Assembly: GCA_011032825.1 (NCBI GenBank)
Contig: JAADJZ010000002.1
Location: forward strand, 744,001-808,000
Origin: Massariosphaeria phaeospora
Lineage: Eukaryota; Ascomycota; Dothideomycetes; Pleosporales
Direction: 5' to 3'
Length of the DNA: 64,000 bases
The position numbers and the translations under genes were made by a program. The notes below the pieces were generated by a model. It did no database searches. It was not told where the DNA came from and saw nothing but the letters and a program-made list of their open reading frames with translations. Shown here one piece after another: positions 45,995 to 56,872 of this stretch. Within the stretch, counting starts at the first letter, position 1. Each line of letters begins with the position of its first letter.

Positions 45995-48014
45995 TTACTA
46001 TAGTTTTTACAGCGCCGTAGAGCTAGCTGTGCTTTTTTTTTACTTTTTTTACTACGCGCTTTTTTTAATAGCTAAAGCGCTATAGACGCTTTAGTAGCTA
46101 CTTACGCTAATTCGTTACTATACTTTATTATACTACCTGTTTAAATTCGCTTCTGTTTGCGCAATTTCCGCTTAGTTATCTTTGCTAATTAATTTTTAAG
46201 CTTTTTAATATAGTAGTTCTTAAGCGCGTTCTAATGCAGCATTAATTCAGCTCTTTTTACAAGCTAAAAAAGCTACTTTGCGCTAAAGTAAGCGATTTAG
46301 TAATAAAATCGCGTACTAGCTTTAATTGCAATCTAAATTCAAGCGTATTGCTTAGAGTTTTTAACTGCTACGGCGTTTCTAGTGCAAAGAGTAGTAGCAA
46401 AGTACATAGCTATACTTTAAAACAATTAAAAACTACTTACGCGTTAATAGAAACTAGCTTTAAAACTTTAAAAGCTTTTTTGCAGTTTTTTATTGTAAAC
46501 ACTTTAAAAAACGCGTTTCTAAAGGCTAGCAAAAAGCTTTTTTTGTTAATATAAAAAACGCGCTAGCGCGCTAAGTTCTAAACGCGTTAAAAGTACTTTA
46601 AATTTAGCAGCGAAAAGCAAACTACATCTAGTAGCTAAAGAATATAAACTAAATAAGCTAGCATGCAAAGCGTAAAGATTTTGTTTTTAAAGCAATAGTT
46701 TTTAAAATTCTAAAATTAGTAGCTTCTATAGCTGTTTAGAATAAGTAGCTAATACTTTTCTACTTAACGCGCTTTTGTATGCGCGTTAAAATGCTTTAAC
46801 GTACTTTATAAGTTCGCCGGACACACAGGTTCACCGAACACTTGTTTTTACTAAAGAAAATCAATAATCTAAGGCTTAATAACTTTAGATCTACTTTATA
46901 GAATTCTCTAAAAGATTTACTACTAAGCTGCATCTATATAAACTTTAAGATTCTAAGGTTACTAAGCTCTAGCCTTAGTATTTAAAAAGCTATTAAAGAA
47001 AGCCTAAATTACAAGAATTATTTTAGCGTATTTTCTGTATCTCTAGAATTAGACTAGGTAGAGCTTAGTAATATTAGAATTAAAAAGTTAATGTATACAG
47101 AAATAACATATTAAATTTTTAGAAAATTCTATAAAGTAAATCTAGAGTTATTAAGCTTTAGATTATTGATTTTCTTTAGTAAAAACAAGTGTTCGGCGAA
47201 CCTATGTGTCCGGCGAACTTATAAAGTACGTTAACTATTTAAAACTAAAAGCGTTATTTGTCTAGTTGTTTTTAAAAACTAAAAGCTTTTAATTGCTAGG
47301 TATAAAGTTTTTCTTGTACTATGCTAAAATGTAAACGCGCTTTTTGTAGATAATAAATAGCGAAATCGCGTACTTTGCAGCGCAAATGCTTTGAATAACT
47401 ATTACCTACTCTCAATTACCTAGCTAGATAAAATTAAGTTAAGTACGTTTTTAAAAGCTTGTAACAACTTTTTTAAACCTAATTACGCTTATTTAGAAGC
47501 TAGTTTTGTTGAAATTGTGCACGTTATTCTTGTAGATGCTGTACTAGGCTTTAGTATTCTTAACTAGCTTAAACTACGCGCTAATTACTTTAGAATTTTT
47601 TTATTGTATTTTCTGCTAGTTCTTTGCTTAATTAAAAGCTATTTTAAGCTCGCTTAAACGCGTTACAAATTTTGTAGCCTATTTTTTGCCTACTAGCTTT
47701 TTACTTTGCGCAGCTACTAGTTTATTCTTTATATCTTTTACTTTAAACAGCCGAAGTGCAAATTCTCGCAAATTAAAGTTAAGAATATATTAAACAATTG
47801 TTTGCTATTTAGTAGCAGTAAGCTTTTAGCTATTTAGAGTACAATCGCGTTGTGCAGCAATTTTTTTAACGCGTTAACAAAGAGTTTAAAAAAGTACGTT
47901 AAAAGCAGCAGCAGCAGCGTTAGCGCTTTAAAACTATTTAAATTAAAAAGCTTGTAGAGCAAAAGTAACTTTTCTTTTCTATTAATTAGATTGCACGTTA
48001 TTTAATTAAGGCAT
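45995..48014 (-). pseudogene. pogo/Fot1 transposase relic, interrupted by nested TTAA element
   Basis: Reading the minus strand from ATG 48014 gives, through many stops, a recognisable pogo transposase. The N-terminal helix-turn-helix part has QRDCTLNS and, after a stop, KLTATK; then (after the CENP-B-like region) REFALRLFKVKDIKNKLVAA and VGKK(stop)ATKFVTRLSELK, where the stop replaces the family's invariant Trp. Further on come YSIYKNNVHNFNKTSF (the NFDE-type acidic block, mutated) and LGN..VIVIQSI. After the nested insert come LKHFNAHTKAR, LLILNSY (second catalytic Asp changed to Asn), TLCML and LLDVVCF (third acidic block). C-terminal residues fade out near 46.0 kb. Stops are TAG and TAA, often at Trp positions. 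Asp to Asn changes fit G-to-A mutation. Cannot be functional. Confidence 0.85.
46796..47234. mobile_element. nested 431 bp TIR element (MITE) with TTAA target duplication
   Basis: 46800-47230 is flanked by TTAA at 46796-46799 and 47231-47234. Its inverted repeats are about 115 bp, starting CGTACTTTATAAGTTCGCCG; I count six differences between arms over that length, all transitions. The centre (about 200 bp) is AT-rich and non-coding. Removing the element with one TTAA restores the pogo transposase reading (stop-LKHF, where the family has W-L-K-H-F), so the borders are set by sequence and by frame. TTAA duplication is the mark of piggyBac-type elements; assignment of a MITE to that superfamily is inference. 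Confidence 0.85.
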
Positions 48015-48294
48015 CGTAGATCAAAAGTAAACTAAGTGTTGCCAAGAGATTTTCGGCTACTTGGTAATATTAGCTACTCGGTAATCGTTTACGTTATAAA
48101 TACAATAAAAGCAATCTAAGCGTATTTTAAAAAGTTTTAGGTTAACTAGTAGTATTTTAATAGGTTAACATTAAATCTCTATAATATTTAGCTCTAGTAT
48201 GCGACTATCTAATTAGCAAGGCAAACTTTTTACTAATACGACCAAACTGTTTAGTTAGGCCTAGCTATACTCTTACTTCTCGAATTATGCGGTA

Positions 48295-48975
48295 GAGATT
48301 TACGAGTTAGTAACTGTTATCGAAGCTGCTATCGTGGTGTCTGAATAGACATGGCCGTCCTACGTGTCTACGTTACCGGCTACACCACGCTGTAGGCTGC
48401 ACTAGACGGATAATGCCACTGATTGATACTATTCCTTGCCGTCCCAAATGATTCGCCTACGCAGGCCTATTTCTTATTTGACAGGCTGCGAGTGGCTCAG
48501 CTGCCGACATTCCTTTTTGGACTCCCCCAACCTATCTAGCGTCTGATATCGGCTTCGTTAACCGGATGAGTAAGGCAGAGAGTAACATCGTGAAGATGCG
48601 GCCAAAGAAGCTGCAAATTGTGCTTATTTCGGTAGGCCAAGACCTGGTTGATGGAGCATGGCTCTGGTTTCCAGACAGGCATATTGTGACAGTAATTCTA
48701 AGCTATATCAGAGGAAAGGAGGTATCATATGGTTCGTTACGTCGACCATATACTACATACGGACCAGTATGCACTTTGACACCCATGAGGTCCTGCCCAA
48801 GGAGAGAGTACATGGACTGCCCAACATCGCTCGGGGATCAATGCACTATTGGAAACTCCATCAGTATTGTCCTTCAAGAACGAAGAATCAGGGCTCACCA
48901 AGTTCATCCCAGCAGCACGAACTGAAGCCATCTTCAGCTAGCTTCCCTACGTTTGCGCCTATCGATCCTGCTCTT
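48295..48975. other. intergenic between pogo element and CMS1
   Basis: 681 bp of normal GC. Open frames (48566-48925, 48658-49020) show no family marks. Nothing else recognised. Confidence 0.45.
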
Positions 48976-49909
48976 TTAGTAGAACAGGAACAGCCCGCGT
49001 GCCAGCTTCTCGTCGCCTAGGAACTCTTTTCTCAGCAGCAGACGTATCAAAGATTCGTGCAGCTCCTTCATGTCCAGAATCCCGCGCTTCTTCTGGTCGA
49101 TATACGAGGTGTCAACAATGATGTGTTCGAGATTGGCCGTTGAGAGAGCCTTCGCATCTAGCAACGCCGATAGCCGCTCTGGAGTACCAACGCCAAGATC
49201 GGAACTATGCTGCTGTCAGTCCAAGTATTCTGATGGGTGATGCCCCCAATACTCACTTATTGCTCTTTAGCTGTGTTACCTGCTCTGCTAACTTGATATG
49301 CTTCGCAAAGAGCTTATCGACTTTGTTCCTCTTGATGCCTTGCTTTGGCATGTCGGACTTCAAAGCTCGACAGACGTCTGCAGCTCGGATTCCGGAGGCA
49401 GTGATGACCAGAGTATGTGGAGCTCCCCGAGATGTTTCAGGACTCGGCTCCAGTTTGCCAGCTTGGCGCTTCAAAAAAGCTGCAAAATTATTCAGGGTCC
49501 GCGGCTCCTTCCAGCTACTGCTGTCTTTGATGGTGTAACCTAATTTAGGTCAGAAAGGATCATTATAGACTCTGAGGGTATACATACTGGGAATGAATTT
49601 ATCCTCCAGTTCAACGCTACTCAAGTCCTTCCCATATAGACGTGTGCGGGAATTGATGTAGTCCGCAAGTAGTTGACCATCCATTTTCTCGAAGGCATGG
49701 TTAACGCCCAGCTCTTCATCTAAGTCGTCCTCGTTGATTTCCTTTAGCTTTAGCTTCTTCTTTTCCTTCCTCTTCGCCTTTTTGCGAGCTTTCTTGCTTC
49801 CATTGGCGTCCGCCGACTCCTGGTCCCTCTTCCGCTTTTTGAGAGTTGACTCAGTGTCAAACTCAGGCTCAAGCAGGGGGACGCCTCCTTCAGCGTCCGA
49901 ATCTGACAT
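48976..49909 (-). CDS. CMS1: CMS1-family ribosome biogenesis protein
   Basis: Exons 49909-49588, 49539-49257 and 49204-48976 encode 277 residues (yeast CMS1 is 291). The N-terminal third is acidic, then very basic (LKKRKRDQESADANGSKKAR, KKAKRKEKKKLKLKE), a nucleolar-type signal. The Cms1 domain follows: WKEPRTLNNFAAFLKRQAGK, then APHTLVITASGIRAADVCRA, a VDKLFAKHIKLAEQV stretch, and LGVGTPERLSALLDAKALST with HIIVDTSYIDQKKRGILDMK. The last two resemble helicase-core motifs (PTRELA-like and DEAD-box neighbours) that have lost their catalytic residues. It probably joins the 90S pre-ribosome in the nucleolus. It is divergent from CENP-T with 209 bp between starts. Confidence 0.92.
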
Positions 49910-50118
49910 GGTGTGGAATGTGTTTGAGAATTTGCAGGTGCAACAGCTGCAGTCGGCGCTAGTATTGCAAAAAGTATTATCGATAAGTATCGGGCACTAC
50001 CGCTAATTTAGCCTAGCGCCTAACGCGCAACGCGTCCGACCTCAACGTCAACAACATCCCAACCCACCAAAGGAAATCTCGTTGAGTGGAATTCAACGGC
50101 CAACTTTGGCGCTCGATT

Positions 50119-51947
50119 ATGTCGGAATCAGCGCGTAAGAAGCAACGCACCTCTACGCGTGAATCGGAGGGTCAGGATGGCACCGAGGGAACACTATACG
50201 CAGATGTGAGCGCAATTCTGAGCTTGTGTGTGTACCAAACTAATAAGTGGACAGCTACATGCTCATGCTCACCTTAACCCCAAACCTGTTACCCCATTTC
50301 GACGCGCTGCCAGTGCTGGCGTGACCCCTAATAGTAGACGAACTCCAAACGTCCCGATACGAACACCAGGCACCGGAGCTCGAACGCCTCGAGGAGGACC
50401 AGCAACACGTCCCATTCCGAGTCGGAGAACGGCGCCTACTACTCCACATGCGATTCGAGCCTTGAGAGAGCGTGCACATGCGGCAAGGACACCAGGGCAC
50501 ACGAGGCGGAGAAGTGGGAGGATCCAGAGGGAAACCCCACGCGATATTCTGCGGGACCTGAGTAGAGGTGTGTATTGTCATGGCAGCATGTCGAGCTCGT
50601 AGATCGCTGACTTTCCATAGTACTTGCCCGCAACACGCAACCGACTGAGCCACATCTCCAGGCTCGGCCGCCCCGCAACTCTGCTCTCGATTTTCCCGAA
50701 ATTGAAGATGGCCCCGACCCTGCTGTCCCTCGTCTGTCGATGCCTCTGGAGGACATGTATGACGACGATAGTATCCATGAAGCCCCACCTCGGCAATCAT
50801 TGTTACCTCATCTCCCAGACGACGTCGATAACGGAACAATACAGTCGTTGGAATTCGGAAGACGAGCTATCAGTGAAGATCCCCGGATGTTTGGGACAAG
50901 GGTTAGCGAGCGATTCGCTGACTTGACTGAGCTGGGCATGGATGGCGAGGAATACGAGATTGATGGGACCTTCATTAATAGGAGGCAAACTCTCGATCCG
51001 CAGCACGCTTTCCAAGAAGGTACTGACGACGACACCACTACCGATATTCGGGCATTGACAGGCAGAAGAGATGGACGACCTAGCGATGTGGATCTTGGTG
51101 TATTTGGGGACCTGGACGACGAAGTAGATGAGCCGACCTTCCGTTTCACGATTCCGCAGCGCATACAAGCTGCGGCTCCAGAAGATCAAGACGAGGAAGA
51201 AGGGCTAGACGCGTCCGCTTACGACGAACGTCAGAATGGGGTGTACAATGATGAACCACTCATAGATGAACAAGCCGATGATAACGAAGCCGGCGAAGCA
51301 GCCGCCACAGCCGAGGGCGAAGACGCCACAGGAGTTTTCGAAGCTATAGGATGGGAATCAGAGCATGACGTCGAGGACGATGCTGAGTTGGAAGCTTACC
51401 GCGAGGAGACTTCTGCCATCGACCGCAGTCTCCAGACGCAATCCCCAGAGCGGCCTACTGATGCTACAAAAGCACCACGCAGACAACGAAGAGAGTTGAT
51501 GGTGTCGGCGCACGGCCTTGAATATCCTTCATTTCCAGCGGCTGTAGTCAAACGTCTAGCAACTGGCTTCGCAAAATCTCAGGGCAGCAACGGAAAGTTG
51601 AGCAAAGACACTGTGGCGGTGCTTGCGCAGACCTCGGATTGGTTCTTTGAACAAGTGAGCGAGGATTTAGCAGCATATGCACGACATGGAGGACGAAAGA
51701 TGATTGAAGAAAGCGATGTCATCGCTATAATGAAGAGGTATGTTACATTTCCCATGTTTTAGCGATGGCCATCTACTAACATCCCCTTAGGCAGCGTCAG
51801 ATCACCAGTAACAGCACAGTCTTTTCGCTTGCCCAGAAGTTACTTCCACGGGAATTGCTGCAGCAGCTTCGCATGGAGCCTTTGCCCAAAGCCAAAGGCC
51901 AGAGGCAAAAGCGGAAACGCATGGAGACGATTGACGAGGAAAGTTGA
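50119..51947 (+). CDS. inner kinetochore histone-fold protein CENP-T
   Basis: Exons 50119-50205, 50255-50567, 50621-51737 and 51791-51947 encode 557 residues. The N-terminal 150 residues are basic and rich in TPR/TP sites (SRRTPNVPIRTPGTGARTPR), likely Cdk1 sites that recruit the Ndc80 complex. A TPRDILRDLSR motif follows, as in fungal CENP-T. The middle is long, acidic and disordered. The C-terminal histone fold runs from EYPSFPAAVVKRLATGFAKS through KLSKDTVAVLAQTSDWFFEQ and DLAAYARHGGRKMIEESDVI, to AIMKRQRQI and the CENP-T extension with SLAQKLLPRELLQQLRM. It pairs with CENP-W at centromeric chromatin. Its end is 33 bp from the convergent end of SHY1. Confidence 0.9.
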
Positions 51948-51980
51948 AAGCGTAGCAAGAGCATGCTTCACACTGAGCTA

Positions 51981-53097
51981 TCAGGTCCATTGCGTACTAT
52001 GTCTTACCCGTTGTTGGGTCCCCGACAAAGGCTTCTTGACCACCATCCAGAACATGATCGAGGTCGCGAAACTCAGCGCGTACCTAGTACGTTAGTGTCG
52101 AGCTCTATAGGGATGCTGCGGGATACCTACCAGGTGACGATGTACTGGGTGTGGCTGTTCCTCAGATGTACTGCTGCGGGCCTTCCAATCGGAATTCCTT
52201 TCGGCTCTCTTTCATAAGAAACGAGTAAATCCGGCGCTGTTAGATGATTAGATACCCCATGCATTTTATGAATACCACCACGTTCTACTCACTCATTGTC
52301 TCCTCGACCCATACTGCCTGACTGCCAGTATGCTCTGCCATTTCCTGAAGGTCCGGGAAGAACCATTTCCCTTCTTCTGGCTTATTGTTTGGCGTAAACA
52401 TATTCTTCTTCGGCGGCTGTCTCAAAAGCCCTTCAACTAGCACCTCGCCTTCCGGCATACCTCCGGACTTCTTTCTGAACCATTGCCTCTCCACGTTCTT
52501 GTTGATCCATCCCCTCATGCAGAGAATCTTGTGCACATTCCCCTTCTCATCAGTCCGCTCCAGCGGAGTCACGACGTTATATCCCTCCTCCCCGTCGAGC
52601 ATTCGTGGCCCAATCAACATCTCTTGATCGTGCCGGAAGACGCCCCTCGCCCACACCCGCCTATAGTCGAAGTCCTTGATCGCGTCCGGATCTATCCGCA
52701 GCGGCAGCTCGAGCGGCGGAAACGTCAACCGATCTTCAAAGCGCGCCACTAACTCCGTTTTCCAGCCCAACCGCTTGACCTGCCAGCACCCCAGGCAAAA
52801 CGCCGTTATGGGGATTATGGCAAGTATGATCAGCCCCGGGCCGTGCTGTTTCCCCACTCTGGCCATCTTTGTCGGTCGGTCGAGGATCGAGACGAAGTTC
52901 GGGTCAAGGCCGCCGTCGGGTCCGCCGCTGATGCGTCGCCGGAAGTGCGTCTGGTGCTGCTTGAACTGATCGCGCAGCCGTTGCTGGAGGCATTGGGCGC
53001 GAGGCCATGTACGTGGGCGGGTTTGTGGGCTTGATTTGAGGCCATGATGTGAATAGTAGCGCCGGAACAGGTTGAGGAATGGATTCGGTTTCGCCAT
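51981..53097 (-). CDS. SHY1: cytochrome c oxidase assembly protein SHY1/SURF1
   Basis: Exons 53097-52293, 52236-52131 and 52083-51981 encode 337 residues. A basic N-terminus acts as presequence. Span 1 is LIILAIIPITAFCLGCWQVK, followed by RLGWKTELVARFEDRL, a SURF1 block. The intermembrane-space domain has FDYRRVWARGVFRHDQEMLI, GPRMLDGEEGYNVVTPL and MRGWINKNVERQW, and the QAVWVEETM segment. The last two small exons add PDLLVSYEREPKGIPIGRPA, VHLRNSHTQYIVTWY and span 2 (ALSFATSIMFWMVVKK). It supports Cox1 maturation, including haem insertion, in the mitochondrial inner membrane. Reading only the first exon would drop the second membrane span. It is divergent from VMA22, 164 bp between starts. 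Confidence 0.94.
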
Positions 53098-53261
53098 GGC
53101 GGCTCAAGTGGCCTGGATGCATCTCGAGCGAAGTTGGCGATTCTCGGAGGGTTGATGCGGCCAGTCTCGAAAGGGCTTAGCTTCCGAGGCTTCTTCCTTC
53201 CCGCAGCCAGCCTGTGCCAAACCAACTCTCCATCAACGACCGGCCCGCAGCATCGCACTCT

Positions 53262-54042
53262 ATGGCAGAAGTACAAGCTCGAGTGATACCGGATCCTACC
53301 GGCTATGGGACTGAGAAAGAATCCCTCCTCGACCAGCTCGACCAGCTCCTGGAACAATATCTGAACACGCTCGATCAATACCAGGTGGCTCAGCAGCAGC
53401 TGACGACGACCCTATCCACAGTAAGACTTTCACGGACTTTACTGCTAACCTTATACTTGCTAATATTAGATGCTGATAGGGGTTTCTCTCATTGGCCCAA
53501 GCAAATTTCAACGCTGCATCCCGTACTCGTTATGGTCAGGACTATTACGACGAGAGGATGCAAGCAACACGGAAAATGTATGTCTGGAGTCCTAGAAACC
53601 CACCCATCATGTTCTCTAGGGGTTACATTGTCCCATTAGCTTCCCGATAGTTGACAGTACCAGCACTCTGACGATGGAGGACACGAATGTCAGCTTCTCA
53701 GTTTCTGAGACGGAGCTTATGGCCCGCGGTGATCCGGAGCCTGATGCTGGTGAGCCTACAGCTGATGTAGGGCCACCTCAATCTTCAGACAGCCTTCCTG
53801 CAGAAGGCGTAGGGCAAACAGCGTCGTCGCCGTCAGAAAAGGCGTCTTCCATCAAAAGCAAACAGCACACGGATCCGCTACGTTGGTTCGGGATTCTCGT
53901 TCCACCTGCATTGCGCTCTACGCAGGCTTCGTTCGTATCTGCGGTTCACGGCCCCATTCCGCGGTTGGCCTCGCTAGTCAAAGACCTTAGGAAGCAAGAG
54001 GTTGATATAGCGCGGCTGAGGAAGCAGATGAAGAAGCTGTAG
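53262..54042 (+). CDS. VMA22: V-ATPase assembly factor VMA22 (CCDC115 homolog)
   Basis: Exons 53262-53420, 53480-53577 and 53640-54042 encode 219 residues. Start of the domain: SLLDQLDQLLEQYLNTLDQY, an N-terminal helix that pairs with a C-terminal helix (LVKDLRKQEVDIARLRKQMK). Exon 2 gives GFLSLAQANFNAASRTRYGQ and DYYDERMQATRK, the family signature. A Ser/Glu/Pro-rich linker follows, then DPLRWFGILVPPALRSTQAS, the most conserved segment. The protein works with VMA12 and VMA21 at the ER to assemble the V0 sector of the vacuolar proton pump. Two acceptor choices were settled by frame: GCTGATAG for exon 2 and CCCATTAG for exon 3. Confidence 0.9.
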
Positions 54043-54994
54043 GAAATTATGCCACCGAGTCGTAATATCTGCTCTTACAGGCTACGGTATGCAGTGCTTT
54101 CCTAGCATAGCCGAAGCCGTGCTCAGTCTCCACCTGGAATCCGGCCACGTCAAACTAGATTCACCGTCAGGAGGAAATCGGAAGTATGCCTCAACGGAGC
54201 TTGCGGTATGGCTGTGCATCCCCACACCGGTTGAGTGCGCCGTATTTCGAATACCTAGTCTGTGTCAGGCCCCAACGCCCCGAAAGAACCGAGTCGTTTC
54301 TGCATATCGCCTTAGGTCGGCGGCGGGCATCCGCATTCAGCAATTGATACGGTTTCAGAATGATCTCTAAATCATGAGGAACCAATGGAAACCAATCGAG
54401 GTACCCGTGTCGTCCAAGAATGTGGATCGTTACGGTTTCCCGCCCCTGAAAGGCAGCGATCTGCGCTTACTCATATCTCACCTACAGAATACGGCATAAA
54501 CGTGCACGGAACCGAGTCGCGGGAACAGTCGTCGCACCCCTTCGTGCCTTCGTGCATTGGCTCAATGACTCTTTGCTAGACTTATCATGTGCTTCATGGC
54601 TCCATATTTCCAAAAGTACGGATGGCGACAGTGGGCACATCCAATGCGGACAGTCGCCAGGATTCTGTCGTGACCGCCTCAGTAACCTAACCTCACAGCC
54701 ACAGCTATGACCTCCACACATTACTCTTGTGCACTTGGCACGTTGATATGCAATGGCCTAATCGGTTCAGCTCTCCTGAACATAAACAAATGCACAGACA
54801 TACTAATGTCCGAATATGTAGCCGAGCATATATAGAATAAGCTACTGTCGGGCTTCCGCAAGTCGCACACATATATATACCCCGAGGACGACCCCCCAGA
54901 AGTCTTCAAGTGCTTTCTTACTTAATCTTCTCTTTCCTAGATTCGCTCGTTGAGATTTTATTCTCTAGTCACTCGCTTGATATACCACGACATC
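54043..54994. promoter_or_regulatory. upstream region of the proline-rich secreted protein
   Basis: 0.95 kb. An ATATATATAC run at 54871-54880, about 115 bp before ATG 54995, is a good TATA-type element. The rest shows no supported frame. Confidence 0.55.
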
Positions 54995-56872
54995 ATGTCT
55001 GGCAAAACTCTTCTCGCCCTTTCTGCCTTGGGCAGCTTGGCCGCTGCTCTTCCTCGCGCCAACTTCTACGAAGAAGCCCCTCCTGCGTACGGCGAACAGC
55101 CAAGTTCGGATACCGGCTATGGGCCTCCCGCCCTTACGACTGTTATGACTGATTCGACGAGTTCTCCTACACCTGTACCATCGTCCGGAGATGAGCTCTA
55201 CATCATTGAAGACAGCAGCGCCGGCTATGGGCCTCCCGCTCTTACGACTGTAACTGATGCGACAAGCTCCCCTTCGCCCGTGCCATCGACTGAGGAAGAG
55301 CACTATAGCAATGAGGACAGCAGCACCGGCTATCCGTTTTACTCTGTGGACGTCCCGCCTACCTGGCCCACTGGTACTGGCGGCATTCCTCCAATTGACA
55401 TCAGCGCTACTGCAACCTACTATGTGCCTTCGGGCCCGGGATACCCCAATATCCCGCCTTCGATTCCAACTGACGGTGTCCCGTATCCGCCTATTCCGGG
55501 TGTCCCAGGTGAAGGGTCGGGATGCACTACGACAGCTACGGAGATTGTGACTTCGATCTATACTTCTACTCAGATCATCACCGTCTCGTACACTGAGCCG
55601 GCTCCAAGCTGCACTTACGATGTCCCGGCTGGAAACCCCAGCTCGCCGCCTTACACTCCTGAGACTCCGTCCCTTTCTGAAGAAGTCCCGCCCCCAAATT
55701 ATACTCCTGAGGTCCCTTCAATTTCTGAAGTAGAAGTCCCGCCCCCAGGTTATACTCCAGAAGTCCCGTCAACTCCTGAAGCCCCGGCCCCGAATTATAC
55801 TCCGGATGTCCCGTCAACTCCTCAAGAAGAAGTCCCGCCCCCAGGTTATACTCCTGAGGTCCCGTCGAATTCTGAGACCCCGCCTCCGCCAGGTTATACT
55901 CCTGAGGTCCCATCGAATTCCGAGGTCCCGCCTCCGCCGGGTTATACTCCAGAAGTCCCGTCGAATTCGGAGACCCCACCTCCCCCGGGTTATACTCCTG
56001 AGGTCCCGTCAGTTTCTGAGATCCCGCCTCCGCCAGGTTATACTCCCGAGGTTCCATCAAATTCTGAGGTCCCGCCCCCGCCAGGTTATACTCCAGAAGT
56101 CCCGTCAACTCCTGAAGTTCCTTACCCAGATTACACGCCAGAAATTTCGTCAACTCACAGCGTGCCCGCTCCATACCCAACCGGCGGTAACTCCACTTAC
56201 TCTATTGGAACTGGATACGTGTCTAGCTCAACCTACTATCCGTCAGGCGAGAGCTCTTTCGTCTACAACCCGTCTGAGACACCGTATGTCCCTGGACAGC
56301 CCAGCCCTTCGACTGACGTGCAGTCATCGGAGACCCCTTACGTGCCCAGCCAGCCAAGCTCTTCGACAGTCGTACAGTCGTCCGCGACCACCCCGTGCAC
56401 CACGAGCGCTAGGCAGCCTTCAGAGACTCCCTACGTTCCGACCACGCCAAGCTCCGCACCAGCTGTCAGCAGCTCGGAGGTGCCGTATGTGCCAGGCTCA
56501 AGCGGAACCCCCGAAATCCCTTACCCTACCCCGGAGCCTTCTGCATCTGCCCCTACGCCCGAGCCCTACAACCCAGCTCCTACGCCCGAGCCGTATAACC
56601 CAGCGCCTACGCCCGAGCCGTATAACCCAGCGCCTACACCCGAGCCGTATAACCCAGCTCCCACGCCCGAGCCATATAACCCAGCTCCCACGCCCGAGCC
56701 GTATAACCCAGCACCAACGCCCGAGCCTTACAACCCAGCGCCTACACCCGAGCCATATAACCCAGCTCCTGCGCCCGAGCCGTATAATCCAGCTCCTGCG
56801 CCTGAGCCATACCACCCCGCTCCCCCGCCTGAGAACAGCTACGGTCAGGGCAGTGACGGATACGGGTACTAG
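54995..56872 (+). CDS. secreted proline-rich tandem-repeat protein, probable cell-wall protein
   Basis: A single exon of 625 residues. The start at 54995 gives a signal peptide ([19 protein letters not shown]) with a likely cut near ALP/RA. Residues 35-105 hold two copies of a [10 protein letters not shown] module. Around residue 190 is a conserved-looking block with paired Cys ([33 protein letters not shown]). Residues about 215-385 are an array of roughly eleven 14-16-residue repeats built on [15 protein letters not shown] Ser/Pro/Thr linker follows, then about ten copies of a 9-residue unit PTPEPYNPA (56552-56810). No GPI signal is visible at the C-terminus (DGYGY end), so attachment would be non-covalent or by cross-linking through Tyr. 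The family is unknown; the make-up resembles extensin-like wall proteins. Open frames on other phases and the minus strand in this stretch are repeat shadows. Confidence 0.85.
   Translation: MSGKTLLALSALGSLAAALPRANFYEEAPPAYGEQPSSDTGYGPPALTTVMTDSTSSPTPVPSSGDELYIIEDSSAGYGPPALTTVTDATSSPSPVPSTEEEHYSNEDSSTGYPFYSVDVPPTWPTGTGGIPPIDISATATYYVPSGPGYPNIPPSIPTDGVPYPPIPGVPGEGSGCTTTATEIVTSIYTSTQIITVSYTEPAPSCTYDVPAGNPSSPPYTPETPSLSEEVPPPNYTPEVPSISEVEVPPPGYTPEVPSTPEAPAPNYTPDVPSTPQEEVPPPGYTPEVPSNSETPPPPGYTPEVPSNSEVPPPPGYTPEVPSNSETPPPPGYTPEVPSVSEIPPPPGYTPEVPSNSEVPPPPGYTPEVPSTPEVPYPDYTPEISSTHSVPAPYPTGGNSTYSIGTGYVSSSTYYPSGESSFVYNPSETPYVPGQPSPSTDVQSSETPYVPSQPSSSTVVQSSATTPCTTSARQPSETPYVPTTPSSAPAVSSSEVPYVPGSSGTPEIPYPTPEPSASAPTPEPYNPAPTPEPYNPAPTPEPYNPAPTPEPYNPAPTPEPYNPAPTPEPYNPAPTPEPYNPAPTPEPYNPAPAPEPYNPAPAPEPYHPAPPPENSYGQGSDGYGY
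55650..56150 (+). repeat. in-gene repeat array 1, 42-48 bp units
   Basis: Unit encodes [11 protein letters not shown] plus a 3-4 residue variable tail (NSE, VSE, TPE, SISEVE). About eleven units, imperfect, so the array is fairly old. Confidence 0.85.
56552..56812 (+). repeat. in-gene repeat array 2, 27 bp units
   Basis: About ten units encoding PTPEPYNPA, later ones PAPEPYNPA; differences are mostly synonymous third-base changes. Such an array can change length by slippage or recombination. Confidence 0.9.

Larger units (their letters stand above)
45516..48292 (-). mobile_element. Fot1/pogo-type (Tc1-mariner) DNA transposon, strongly RIP-mutated
   Basis: A 2777 bp AT-rich element bounded by TA on each side (45514-45515 and 48293-48294), the target duplication of Tc1/mariner elements. 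Ends are long inverted repeats starting CCGCATAAT: about 95 bp align with mostly transition differences, and a second inverted block (AACGTAAACGATTACCGAG.., 45811-45870 versus 48041-48095) lies further in. The minus strand encodes a pogo-type transposase relic. A smaller TIR element is nested at 46800-47230. GC drops sharply and TA-rich words (GCTAGC, TTAAA, TAG) dominate, as expected of RIP. The element is inert but forms an AT island between RAC1 and CMS1 that may be heterochromatic. Confidence 0.9.

Noticed and set aside
56552..56812. Regular 27 bp repeats as a CRISPR-like array
   Set aside because: Units are contiguous with no spacers, in frame, and encode a periodic peptide in a eukaryotic gene.
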